Positions 28,187-36,148 of a DNA stretch of 64,000 nt are shown one piece after another. How positions within the stretch are numbered: the first letter of the stretch is position 1; each line of letters begins with the position of its first letter. This DNA is from DASVVT01 sp036386415 (GTDB taxonomy: Bacteria; Acidobacteriota; Blastocatellia; Pyrinomonadales; Pyrinomonadaceae), in contig DASVVT010000015.1 in NCBI GenBank assembly GCA_036386415.1, positions 124,001-188,000 of the forward strand, written 5' to 3'. Under the pieces are notes generated by a model. The model had not been told where the DNA came from and made no database searches. It saw only the letters and a list, made by a program, of their open reading frames with translations. Made by a program: the position numbers and the translations under genes.

Positions 28187-28235
28187 TCAGTAAGCTTGGC
28201 TGAGAGGAAAAAGTCTTAGGACTTCCTCATTTTGC

Positions 28236-28272
28236 GGCGGGTCGTTTAAGTGACGACCCGCCCTCTTTTTTT
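28236..28272 (+). terminator. Rho-independent terminator of the BNR gene
   Basis: The stem GGCGGGTCGT (28236-28245) pairs perfectly with ACGACCCGCC (28253-28262), with a 7-nt loop, then CTCTTTTTTT. It lies about 50 bases after the stop. Confidence 0.92.
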
Positions 28273-28295
28273 GGCGAAGGATGCGAGACGGCCAC

Positions 28296-28949
28296 CTACT
28301 TCGAAGTGACAGCAATCCCGATGACGATCATCAGGAGAAGGAAGAGTGTGGGCATCAGGCTCATGAACAGTCCGATCAGGGCGACGGCTTTGCCACCGTA
28401 GCGTTCAGGATTTTTGAGGGCGATGCCAAACGCGACGACCCCGAACACGATGCCAAAGACGCTCAGGAACATGGCGGCGATAAAGCTGAAGCCGATGAAT
28501 TCATCGCGCACCTTGAAGCCCGCACCGACAAAGGACATGAACATCATCAGCCAGGTCGCGATGCCGATGATCAAAGAGGTCACACCGGGCCATGATCGCT
28601 TCTTCTGCGCGCTCGCCTCTGGCGCCGGAGCTGTTGGCGTCGAGTTGTAAGGAGCGCTCCTCTGCTGGCCGGAATACTCTTTTCGCTCCCACGGTTGTGG
28701 AGTCGGCGGCGGAGAGACGTTGGGCGTTCCCCATGAGCGAGTCTGTGAGGCTTGATTGTTTGACGTTGGCTCGGAATGGAGAACTTCCGTTGGCGCTGAT
28801 CTGTCGGTGCCGGTCTTTAATGGTGGAGAGTCGAGCAGGGTTGAAGCCATCGGATCGGACGCGCCGCCGAGCAACGTCGCACCATCTTCCAGGCAGAACC
28901 TCAGTGAGTCATCCGTATAGGTGCGCTGGCATGTTGGACAACGTTTCAT
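28296..28949 (-). CDS. Zinc-ribbon protein with C-terminal DUF4190-like membrane domain
   Basis: A 217-residue protein. An N-terminal zinc ribbon CPTCQRTYTDDSLRFCLEDG (residues 4-23) is a common acidobacterial signature. A Pro/Ser/Thr-rich linker (about 35-118) leads to three membrane helices (about 122-215; LIIGIATWLMMFMSFVG, FSFIAAMFLSVFGIVFGVVAFGIA, VALIGLFMSLMPTLFLLLMIVI) arranged like DUF4190. Function unknown. It converges on the BNR gene. Confidence 0.75.
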   Translation of the reverse strand: MKRCPTCQRTYTDDSLRFCLEDGATLLGGASDPMASTLLDSPPLKTGTDRSAPTEVLHSEPTSNNQASQTRSWGTPNVSPPPTPQPWERKEYSGQQRSAPYNSTPTAPAPEASAQKKRSWPGVTSLIIGIATWLMMFMSFVGAGFKVRDEFIGFSFIAAMFLSVFGIVFGVVAFGIALKNPERYGGKAVALIGLFMSLMPTLFLLLMIVIGIAVTSK

Positions 28950-29077
28950 CCAAAGTCTCCCGTACGATCTTTAATCTCAAGCGCGAGAGGTCTCCCTTCA
29001 AGTCAAAGAGGCTTCTTTAAACTTACGCATCTCGTGCTCGCGCGTCAAAAAACTTACCGCCTTGCTCCCGACGAATT

Positions 29078-29257
29078 TCACAGCACTTCCAGCAGGAGAA
29101 TAATACCAGCCGTGACCAGTAGGCCGAGGATCAGCGCGTGCAGCCATGTGACGACGTAGCGGTGACAGGCATGACAGCGCGGCAGAATCAGGCGCAGCGG
29201 CCTGTCATGATCGAATGCGAACATGCGCACATGCCTTCCGCAATAAGGGCATTTCAT
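29078..29257 (-). CDS. Small zinc-ribbon membrane protein
   Basis: A 59-residue protein with CPYCGRHVRMF and CHACHRY as zinc ligands (residues 3-6 and 30-33) and a C-terminal membrane helix (LHALILGLLVTAGIILLLEVL). The open frame continues upstream to 29410, but ATG 29257 directly precedes the ribbon and has a GA-rich sequence before it. Function unknown. Confidence 0.65.
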   Translation of the reverse strand: MKCPYCGRHVRMFAFDHDRPLRLILPRCHACHRYVVTWLHALILGLLVTAGIILLLEVL

Positions 29258-29387
29258 CTCGCGCTCACCCTTGCTTCCTCTTGCAGTGATCGGCGACTTC
29301 CGTTTGAGACGCCGCCCGTGGCCTCGCTTTTGCCTGATAAGAAAAGCGCGAAGGATTAGTGTACCATTTAGATTCAGAAGTAGGACA

Positions 29388-30236
29388 ATGGAGCAGGAAA
29401 AACAGACCACGGCAGCATCCCTTGATGCGGAAAAGACGCTTCTTTCGCCGCGCTTTGACGAAGAAGCCGTGAGCCACGCGCGTCCGGCCGTGCCGATAAA
29501 GGAAGCTGGGTCGCTGCCGCCGCGTCTGGGTCAGGCTATGAGCGAGTTAACCTCAAGCCGCCTGGCGCTCCTGCTGGTGCTCGTCTCGATGCTGGCATCG
29601 GGTGTCGTCGGCGCTCTGGCGACGCTGCTTTACCAGCGCCACGCCGCGCCGGAACGGCAGCCGCAGCCTTCCGCCGTCATTGTGAGAGATGAGGCGCGCG
29701 AAGGTTCGGTTCAAGCGGCGCAGCCTGCTTCCTCAGAAGATGCGCAGGATGAGAACGTGGCTCAACAGCGAACACCGCTTGTCGCCGAAGCGAACAATGT
29801 GGAAGCGGTCGAAGGCGCGGAAGACGAGTCGCAAGCGAGCCCGCAGGAATATGAGGAACAACGCACTTCTCTGCGCGGGGCGCTTAATGAATGGATCGCA
29901 ACGACCAATGCGCGCGACCTCAATCGACAGAAAGAATTTTATATGCCGAAGGTCAGCGCCTTCTACCGCGCACGCAACGTCACGCGCGAAGAGGTGCTCG
30001 CCGATAAGGGGCGGGCTTTCGAGAATGCAGACCTTCTGGACGTGCGCGCCTTAGGTCAACCTGAAATCAGCATCCATCCGAACGGGCGTATGGCGACGAT
30101 GCGTTTTCGCAAGCAGTATGCTGTCAGAAACGGGCAGCAGGATCGTCGCGGCGAGGTGTTGCAGGAACTCCGTTGGCGACGCACAGGGAAGGGCTGGAAG
30201 ATCGTCAGTGAGCGCGACGTGAAGGTGATTCAATGA
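29388..30236 (+). CDS. Membrane-anchored NTF2-like protein
   Basis: A 282-residue protein with a cytosolic N-terminus (about 1-50), one membrane helix (about 53-75, LALLLVLVSMLASGVVGALATLL), an acidic low-complexity linker, and a C-terminal NTF2/SnoaL-like domain (about 160-282). The latter begins LRGALNEWIATTNARDLNRQKEFYMPKVSAFYRARNVTREEV and ends in the strands GEVLQELRWRRTGKGWKIVSERDVKVI. Similar domains occur in periplasmic proteins that accompany L,D-transpeptidases; no enzyme is adjacent here. ATG 29388 was chosen over an in-frame upstream start because AGGA lies just before it. Confidence 0.72.
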   Translation: MEQEKQTTAASLDAEKTLLSPRFDEEAVSHARPAVPIKEAGSLPPRLGQAMSELTSSRLALLLVLVSMLASGVVGALATLLYQRHAAPERQPQPSAVIVRDEAREGSVQAAQPASSEDAQDENVAQQRTPLVAEANNVEAVEGAEDESQASPQEYEEQRTSLRGALNEWIATTNARDLNRQKEFYMPKVSAFYRARNVTREEVLADKGRAFENADLLDVRALGQPEISIHPNGRMATMRFRKQYAVRNGQQDRRGEVLQELRWRRTGKGWKIVSERDVKVIQ

Positions 30237-30567
30237 TGAATCGAACCGGCGCGCTAGAGAGGATTTAAGCTGCATCAGCCCCGGGAATGCGCGCGTGGGC
30301 TCGGCCATTCGGCTGGCCGATATGGGATGAACGGCTTTCCCATATCGGGTAAAGGAAAGACACGCCTCATGGCGAGCGCCAGCGAGTGAGTATTATAATT
30401 TTATTGCAACCGTCTATTTCTGCGGACAAAATAGGAAGACATGCGGTAAAAGGGTGGCATCAAAGGGTATGCGCCATGTGAGGAACAGGAGTTGCCAGCA
30501 ATCAGCACTAGACATCCAGCATCATTGCTGGACAGCAATATTAAATCTCGACTCAAGGAGCTATCTC
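30237..30567. other. Intergenic region with two hairpins
   Basis: No gene. CGATATGGGA (30317-30326) pairs with TCCCATATCG (30338-30347) in a perfect stem just after the NTF2-like gene. A second perfect stem TCCAGCA/TGCTGGA (30515-30521/30526-30532) sits about 35 bp before the next start codon, in its probable leader. The U-run after the first stem is missing. Confidence 0.5.
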
Positions 30568-31173
30568 ATGATCACATCGAGTACAAAGGTTATTGCGGCG
30601 ATTGCGCTGGTAGCCGCGCTTCTGGGCGCAACCATAGGAGGCGCTCTGGTGCGATCCAGCAGGACTCCGGCGCAGGCGGAGACGAACGCCGCCACCACTA
30701 CGACGCCGTCACAGTCTTTAACGAATGACGGAACGCAGACCGGAACCGAGACGACCACGACCGAGCAGGCCAGCCTTGATACTTCGGCGACGACCCCGGA
30801 GGAAGCAGCGTATCGTGATGGTTTTGATGAAGGCTTCCGCACCGCGCGTGCGCGAACCTCAGAAGCTGCTACGACCCGCTATGCATCATCAGGCCGTTCG
30901 GCGACGCGTACGCGCGTGGTCTACCGCAATGGTCGTTCGGTGGCCTCTAACGGCTCTCGCCAGGCTTACTACGATTACAGCGAGCCGCGTCGTGGGCGCA
31001 CCTTCTGGCAGAAGCACCGCGATAAGCTGACGGTGGCGATGGGCGCAGGCGGCGGCGCATTGATCGGCGGCCTGATCGGCGGAAAGCGCGGCGCAGGTAT
31101 CGGAGCACTGGCGGGCGGCGGCGGCTCTGCGCTCTACACCTACAAGCTACGCAATCGCCAGCGCCGCTACTAA
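30568..31173 (+). CDS. Glycine-zipper (YMGG-like) secreted/membrane protein
   Basis: A 201-residue protein. An N-terminal signal or anchor (about 7-27, VIAAIALVAALLGATIGGALV), a Thr-rich linker, a region with AYRDGFDEGFRTARA, and a C-terminal glycine zipper AMGAGGGALIGGLIGGKRGAGIGALAGGGGSALY. Glycine-zipper modules insert in or span membranes. AAGGAG lies 8 nt before ATG 30568, which argues against the longer upstream frame. The next gene follows by 24 bp and is probably in the same operon. Confidence 0.72.
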   Translation: MITSSTKVIAAIALVAALLGATIGGALVRSSRTPAQAETNAATTTTPSQSLTNDGTQTGTETTTTEQASLDTSATTPEEAAYRDGFDEGFRTARARTSEAATTRYASSGRSATRTRVVYRNGRSVASNGSRQAYYDYSEPRRGRTFWQKHRDKLTVAMGAGGGALIGGLIGGKRGAGIGALAGGGGSALYTYKLRNRQRRY

Positions 31174-31197
31174 TTGAGCCAAAAAGAGGAGCATGCG

Positions 31198-32205
31198 ATG
31201 AGTGTTGGGTTCAGTAAATCAACGCTCGGCGCGATTTCGCTCAGCCTGCTCGCTGTGGCATCTATCACTTGGGCAGCACCTACGACAGGTGCTGCCCATT
31301 TGCGTGGGCAAGAGGTAGACCGAATGAGCCTCGCCGGTGGGCGACCGCTTTATGAGGGCTCAGTTACAGCGGCCAAGTACGGAAAGAGGGTTCCGTTCCC
31401 CGTGCGTTTTCGAGAAGTCGAAGGGCGCGGCCTCTTAGTCAGCGCCTGGGTCAACGGCGCAGGCCCGTACACCTTCGCCGTCGATACCGGAGCGGGCGCC
31501 ACGATCCTCTCGGAGCGAGTCGCGCAAGAGGCGCGCGTGTCGGCAAGCGGCAATCGAGCGAGCATCAGCGGCTTGAGCGGGATGGGCGTTCGCGCCGGGA
31601 GAGAGGCGCGGTTGAGCAGCCTGGCGATTGGTGATAGGGAGAACCTCCTGCCGTCTGAGAGCCTCGTCATCGTCGCGGGTGGATTGCCAACAGGCATCGA
31701 CGGCGTGCTTGATCCGACTGAAAGCTACTGGCCGCTCGGCTACAGCATAGACATGCCAAATGAAGAGATCAATGCTTTCGACCCGCGCGTCAATCCTGTG
31801 CGTTTAGGGGACGCGCCGCCGGACGGAGCAGTCGTCCCCTGGCTCACAGACGCGCACACTCGTCGCCCGTTCGTGATGCTCGATCTGGGAAGACGCGCGC
31901 TCGTCGATACGGGCTCAGGTTTCGGCCTCGCGATGAGCGAGAGCGTTGCCAGGGCGAGCGGCGTCAACTCTGTTGAAGGGCGAGATAGAGGCGGCGTGCG
32001 AGACCTCGGAGGCGGAACGATTGCGGCCAGGCGTGTTCCCCCTATCACGGTGCGTATCGGCTCGCTCGTCCTGCGCCGTGTCCCGACGGATGTCGTGTCG
32101 GGCACAGAGTCGGGCGCACCAATCCTGCTCGGACGCGAAGCGCTCCAACCCTTTCGTCTCACCTTCGATCCGGTCAATCGTCTGGTCAGAATCGCGCCCG
32201 GTTAA
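31198..32205 (+). CDS. Secreted aspartic protease with two DTG motifs
   Basis: A 335-residue exported protein with a signal peptide (about 1-27). Two retropepsin-like halves follow. The first active-site motif is FAVDTGAGATILSE (about 96-109) and the second ALVDTGSGFGLAMSE (about 237-251), each followed by hydrophobic-hydrophobic-Gly strands (ILLGREALQPFRLTFD at the end). Two catalytic Asp in one chain would let it act as a monomer, like pepsin. The target is unknown. GAGGAGC lies about 7 nt before ATG 31198. A bidirectional terminator follows. Confidence 0.78.
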   Translation: MSVGFSKSTLGAISLSLLAVASITWAAPTTGAAHLRGQEVDRMSLAGGRPLYEGSVTAAKYGKRVPFPVRFREVEGRGLLVSAWVNGAGPYTFAVDTGAGATILSERVAQEARVSASGNRASISGLSGMGVRAGREARLSSLAIGDRENLLPSESLVIVAGGLPTGIDGVLDPTESYWPLGYSIDMPNEEINAFDPRVNPVRLGDAPPDGAVVPWLTDAHTRRPFVMLDLGRRALVDTGSGFGLAMSESVARASGVNSVEGRDRGGVRDLGGGTIAARRVPPITVRIGSLVLRRVPTDVVSGTESGAPILLGREALQPFRLTFDPVNRLVRIAPG

Positions 32206-32229
32206 GAGGTGGGATAAGGCGTGTAAAAG

Positions 32230-32266
32230 AGAAACGGGAAAGCATCTCTCATGCTTTCCCGTTTCT
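32230..32266. terminator. Strong hairpin terminator after the aspartic protease gene
   Basis: A perfect 16-bp stem AGAAACGGGAAAGCAT (32230-32245) / inverse (32251-32266) with a 5-nt loop, 25 bases after the stop. No long U-run follows on the plus strand; the minus strand has TCTTTTACAC. Confidence 0.75.
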
Positions 32267-32268
32267 AC

Positions 32269-32440
32269 TAGAGAGCAGATTTCATTTGGTTGGACGGAAA
32301 ACTTTAAACGCAAAGGACGCCAAGGAAAACTCGCAAAGATCGCCAAGGAGGTTCTTCTTTGCGCCCTTGGCGTCTTTTGCTTGGCGTCCTTTGCGTTTAC
32401 ACGTTCGCTCTTTCTATACACTCAATTGAAAAACGCTCTA
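32269..32440. mobile_element. MITE-like element, copy 1 (172 bp)
   Basis: Outer inverted repeats TAGAGAGCAGATTTCA (left) and TCAATTGAAAAACGCTCTA (right) enclose a fold-back of 9-bp units (GCAAAGGAC, GCCAAGGA; family H), arms 32304-32347 and 32366-32399. It has the same length, orientation and unit pattern as 33057-33228. No transposase is encoded, so mobilisation would be in trans. Confidence 0.7.
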
Positions 32441-32508
32441 ATGAGCCGGTAATTGAGGAAAAGCGTCTGTCGCCGCTTTCTCCTCCGGCCTCCACTTGCG
32501 GCGCGCGC

Positions 32509-33030
32509 TTATCTCACGTTGCCGAGGGCTGCTTCATACTGCTTTGCCTTCTCTTCCGGTAACCGTCCATCGATTTGTACCAGTATGTTGTCCCTGACAT
32601 AGACCCAGGAGAAATTGTCCGTGCTGGCGTTGGCGTAATATTGCACCATCTTCTCCAGATCATCTTCGGACGCGAAGCTATAGACGTGCCCGCCACCGCC
32701 GCCTTCGCCCAGAGATGGAATGGTGAACTGGGTGGCCTCTATGTCAATCGTCGGCGCGGCCCCGTAATCCTGCGGCTTGCTCATCGGTCGCGGATTCTCA
32801 ACCTCCAGTCCAGCCGCTTTGAAGGCATCGACGACCTGTGAGTTCTTCCACTTCTGGAAAGAGGGGCTGGCCGCGTCTCCGGCTGCCTCTTTGGAAGAAG
32901 CATTGGGCTGCGGACTCGCCGGGGCAGCGGGCGTCGGGCTCGATTGCTTACCGGAAGTACAAGCAGGAATGAGAACCAGAGAAAGATATATGATGATGCT
33001 TCTGGTAGAAAGCCTGTTCGGGTAATTCAA
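32509..33030 (-). CDS. Hypothetical lipoprotein
   Basis: A 173-residue lipoprotein: hydrophobic signal IIIYLSLVLIPAC with the lipobox Cys at about 24, a Pro/Ser/Ala-rich linker, then a compact domain (about 60-173). The domain begins with WKNSQVVDAFKAAGLEVENPRPM, contains a Gly-rich loop GEGGGGGHVYSFASEDDLEKMVQYY and ends with strands WVYVRDNILVQIDGRL. I do not recognise the family. The start is TTG 33030, with AGAGAGG 8-9 nt upstream. The gene is bracketed by two direct copies of a 172-bp MITE-like element. Confidence 0.68.
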   Translation of the reverse strand: MNYPNRLSTRSIIIYLSLVLIPACTSGKQSSPTPAAPASPQPNASSKEAAGDAASPSFQKWKNSQVVDAFKAAGLEVENPRPMSKPQDYGAAPTIDIEATQFTIPSLGEGGGGGHVYSFASEDDLEKMVQYYANASTDNFSWVYVRDNILVQIDGRLPEEKAKQYEAALGNVR

Positions 33031-33056
33031 TGTGCGTTCCTCTCTGTTCACGTGTC

Positions 33057-33228
33057 TAGAGCAGGTTTTCAAATTAATGTACGGAAAAATCTAAACGCAA
33101 AGGACACAAAGGAGAAGACGCCAAGATCGCTAAGAACAACCGCTTTGCGTTCTTGGCGTATCTTCCTTTGCGTCCTTTGCGTTTAAATTTCTTCTTCGTT
33201 TCATGACGCTCAATTGAAATCCGCTCTA
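33057..33228. mobile_element. MITE-like element, copy 2 (172 bp)
   Basis: Outer inverted repeats TAGAGCAGGTTTTCAAATTA and TCAATTGAAATCCGCTCTA, with inner fold-back arms of CGCAAAGGA/CACAAAGGA units (33091-33138, 33143-33188). The flank ACGGAAAA-CT-TAAACGCAAAGG is shared with copy 1, in direct orientation 788 bp away. Confidence 0.7.
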
Positions 33229-33351
33229 AGAGCTATTGCGTGTGCCCCATAGTCTACTAGAGTAGAGCGCCCACGTTCCACTCATATTCGAGACGATGGA
33301 TTGATTATCAGCTTCTCAAGCGAAGTCTGGAATTGTCATGCCGACCGCACA

Positions 33352-33394
33352 GAAAAATAGCGCAGAGAGCTGCATTGCAACACTCTCTGCGCTA
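33352..33394 (-). terminator. Rho-independent terminator of the metzincin gene
   Basis: Arms TAGCGCAGAGAG (33358-33369) and CTCTCTGCGCTA (33383-33394) form a perfect 12-bp stem. On the minus strand it is followed by TTTTTCTG. It lies about 50 bases past the stop of the gene at 33447. Confidence 0.9.
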
Positions 33395-33446
33395 CTTGAG
33401 TTGGCCGCTTCCTTTCAAACTCTAGATGAAGGAAGAGATGCCCGGC

Positions 33447-35576
33447 TCAATTAACCGTCAGCGTTTTAGTCTTGGTGATCGCATTGGCCGTCGCCTTGAT
33501 GACCGGCGAGCTTGTCGCTGTGACATTGACAGTTCGCACTGAGAAGGTCTTGCTCCTCGCTCCTGCGAGGATGCTGAGGCTGTTGACGGTTGGCGCGGCG
33601 ACCGCCGGGATGGTGCTCGCGAGCGCCACCGTGATGCCGCCAGCCGGGGCCACGCACTCAAGAACGACAGTGCCCGCGACGGGGTTTGGCCCGACCACGG
33701 GATTCGGCGTCAGGCTTACGGATAGCACCCCTATGCGACGCACCGTCAGCGCAGCGCTCTTTGTCACCGCTCCCGATGTCGCCGTGACGCTTCCCGCTTG
33801 ATTGGCAGTCACAGGGACGGTCGTGATGCTGAAAGTCTTACTGGTCGCTCCCGCCGGAACCGTCACGCTCAAGGGCACGCGCGTCGCCGCGATGTTGTCC
33901 GAGAGGGTGACGACGACTCCGTTGACGGGGGCTGCCGCAGTGAGAATGACTGTGCCCGTCACGCTCAAACAGCCCGGAATGTTCGAGCGGCTGAGCCTGA
34001 GCGAGCTTAAGCTGGGCGCGGCAGTTACACCTGTTTGAGTGACGCTGAAGGTTTTACCGGCGATGGTCAGCGTGCACGTCCGAGAGGTCGAGGCAGTGTT
34101 GGCGGCCACCGTGTAGCTCGTCGCACCGTTGCCCGTGCCGCTGCCTCCGGCGGTGATCGTGATCCATGCCGCGTTGCTCACGGCTGTCCAGGCGCATCCG
34201 GCGGTCGTCGTGACGGTGACGCTATCGCTGCCGCCCGCAGAGGTCATACTCTTGCTCGTCGGAGAGATCGTATAAGTGCAGGTATTGTTCACCGTCGTCA
34301 GGCAGGTGGCATTGGCGTTGGTGTAGGTCTTAATCTGGTTAACTGAGTACGGGCAGAACTGTAGCAGCGAGTTCGAGCTGCTGATACTGCTCATAATCGT
34401 ATTTGTGCACCCGGTTTGCCCGTCGGAGTGTGACGCGCTGAAGTTGTGGCCGATCTCGTGCGCTGTGACTGCGTACTTCACCGGAGCTGTAGCGATGCGC
34501 TGGGAGAATCCGTAAGAGTAAGTCGGAGCACTACAGACGACATTTAACCACGCCAGCCCGATGGTGCTGCTGTTGACATCCTTGCCAGTCCACATGTGCG
34601 CCAGATCGCGCTTGGGGTTGTTTGCGCCGCCGCCCGCAGGATAGTTCGTATTCCAGTGCTCCATGAATTCGTTGAGAATACCGCGCGGAACAATCTGTCC
34701 GGGATTCGGGCCACAGATGACATTGTTATAGCAGCCGCCCGGTTCGGTCGTCCCGTAAGGGTCATTGTTGGCAGGCCAGGTGTGCTGGAAAACAATCGTG
34801 AAGGTCAGGTCAACCTGCGACTGGTAGATGCCCTCGACCATGTTCATGATGCTCATGATCTCTGTATTAGCCGCTTGAGAAGTGCCGAACGCCGCGACGT
34901 ATTCGTAATCGGCCTCTGTCGAAAGCTCCACATCGCGCACGGTAGCGATGGCCTCTGGGGCCTGTACGGCCTCCGTGACTCTCGGTGCCACGTCTTCAAC
35001 CGTGTGCCTGAGTTCATAGTCTATAGGCTCTTCGCCCGCGCCCTCCTGCCCCTTGATGACATCGGACGCGCGGTAGAAGATGAAATCGGTCGCATCCGCC
35101 GTGGGCGAATACTTGCGCATCGGCTCAATCATGTAGCGCTCTTCCGGCGTGACGATCAATCCTTCGAGCTTACTGTCATTGATGGTGAAACGAGCCTGAG
35201 CATCATCACGGCCTGTCACCTTTCCCTTGTACGTGCTCACCGTAGCACCCATCTTGACCGTGCGGTCAACGCCATCCGCGCCTGCTTCCACAGCCCTGTA
35301 ATTGCGGCCACGCATGTCACGGAGTTGTAGCTCGATGTCGAAGGCCGCGCTTGGCGTGTAGATCGAAACAGGCTGGTTGTGACGAACTTGCTCGGCCACT
35401 TCAGCCGTGGAGAGCTTGAGCCGATCATGCTTGCGGAAGAATTTGGCGAGGTCCCGCTCCTGACGGGCTGCCAGGTCGCTACTCGACAGGCTTTGATCCT
35501 GTGCGCGCACGAACAGGGAGGGGAAGACTATCGCGCATGCGGCGATGAAGAGGGTAAAAAGTAGAAGCTTTTTCAT
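33447..35576 (-). CDS. Secreted reprolysin-like zinc metalloprotease with BACON domain
   Basis: A 709-residue exported protein. Signal peptide about 1-25, a propeptide-like region (about 26-210), then a metzincin catalytic domain with zinc motif HEIGHNFSASHSD starting at about H373 and CTNTIMSSIS as the following Met-turn region. A BACON-type domain (about 430-515, ISPTSKSMTSAGGSDSVTVTT...CAWTAVSNAAWITI) and two Ig-like beta domains (about 520-705) complete the chain. The usual Gly in HExxHxxGxxH is Ser here. Probably an extracellular protease acting on protein-rich matter. It has its own strong terminator. Confidence 0.86.
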   Translation of the reverse strand: MKKLLLFTLFIAACAIVFPSLFVRAQDQSLSSSDLAARQERDLAKFFRKHDRLKLSTAEVAEQVRHNQPVSIYTPSAAFDIELQLRDMRGRNYRAVEAGADGVDRTVKMGATVSTYKGKVTGRDDAQARFTINDSKLEGLIVTPEERYMIEPMRKYSPTADATDFIFYRASDVIKGQEGAGEEPIDYELRHTVEDVAPRVTEAVQAPEAIATVRDVELSTEADYEYVAAFGTSQAANTEIMSIMNMVEGIYQSQVDLTFTIVFQHTWPANNDPYGTTEPGGCYNNVICGPNPGQIVPRGILNEFMEHWNTNYPAGGGANNPKRDLAHMWTGKDVNSSTIGLAWLNVVCSAPTYSYGFSQRIATAPVKYAVTAHEIGHNFSASHSDGQTGCTNTIMSSISSSNSLLQFCPYSVNQIKTYTNANATCLTTVNNTCTYTISPTSKSMTSAGGSDSVTVTTTAGCAWTAVSNAAWITITAGGSGTGNGATSYTVAANTASTSRTCTLTIAGKTFSVTQTGVTAAPSLSSLRLSRSNIPGCLSVTGTVILTAAAPVNGVVVTLSDNIAATRVPLSVTVPAGATSKTFSITTVPVTANQAGSVTATSGAVTKSAALTVRRIGVLSVSLTPNPVVGPNPVAGTVVLECVAPAGGITVALASTIPAVAAPTVNSLSILAGARSKTFSVRTVNVTATSSPVIKATANAITKTKTLTVN

Positions 35577-35978
35577 GAATTCTCTCTTTAGCTGGGTAAG
35601 CTACGGATTAGAAGGCGGGCGGTTGATACTGATGTTTGATCTCCCCCGCACGGGAGATTTTCAGTATATGATGTTACATGAAGAGGCGTCAACGTAAATT
35701 AGCGGACGGATTGGATTTGGACGTTGAGCCTGAGAGCGCGGGCACGCAGACCCCAAGCTCTCGGGCTCATGTCATCCTGCACGGCAGGATGCTCAACCGT
35801 CTTTATCCATCGAATTGCGACGTTCAGGCTACGAAAAGCAATTGGCGCTGTGTGGAAGGTAACTTTTACAACAGTGGGCGCGACACCTTTGAGCGTGCTG
35901 AAGAAATCTTTTGCTTCGCCTCATGATACATCATGGATAGAGCATAAGGGGCGCTAGTTGAGGCCACTTATCTTCAAT
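35577..35978. other. Intergenic region before the gene cassette
   Basis: No gene is supported; an 82-codon plus-strand frame (35678-35926) has no recognisable features. A small perfect hairpin CATCCTGC/GCAGGATG lies at 35773-35791. The right end is the attC-like site. Confidence 0.4.
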
Positions 35979-36082
35979 TCCTAACGCCCGAATTAAACGG
36001 GCGAGGAGAATCTAATCAAAGCATCCGAGTCTTGCGAATGACATGCAAGCTGATTCCGCTCCGGTTGAATGAGTTGTTAGGC
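35979..36082 (-). mobile_element. Integron attC site (59-base element)
   Basis: Read on the minus strand it begins with R'' GCCTAAC (36082-36076), then AACTCATTCAACCGGAGCGG. It ends with CGCCCGTTTAATTCGGGCGTTAGGA, in which GTTAGGA is R'. CCTAAC and GTTAGG pair as in known attC sites, and the GGGCGTTAG end and length of about 104 bp are typical. It lies just downstream of the stop of the 36149-36946 gene, in the orientation expected for that gene's own attC. No integrase is in the window. Confidence 0.75.
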
Positions 36083-36148
36083 GCGGGGTGATGAATCATA
36101 TAACGCTGCCGGAATCTTGTAATGCTCGGCGTATCTTCGAATAAAAAT

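Noticed and set aside
35678..35926. 82-codon frame upstream of the cassette
   Set aside because: No conserved features and no good start; coding cannot be supported.
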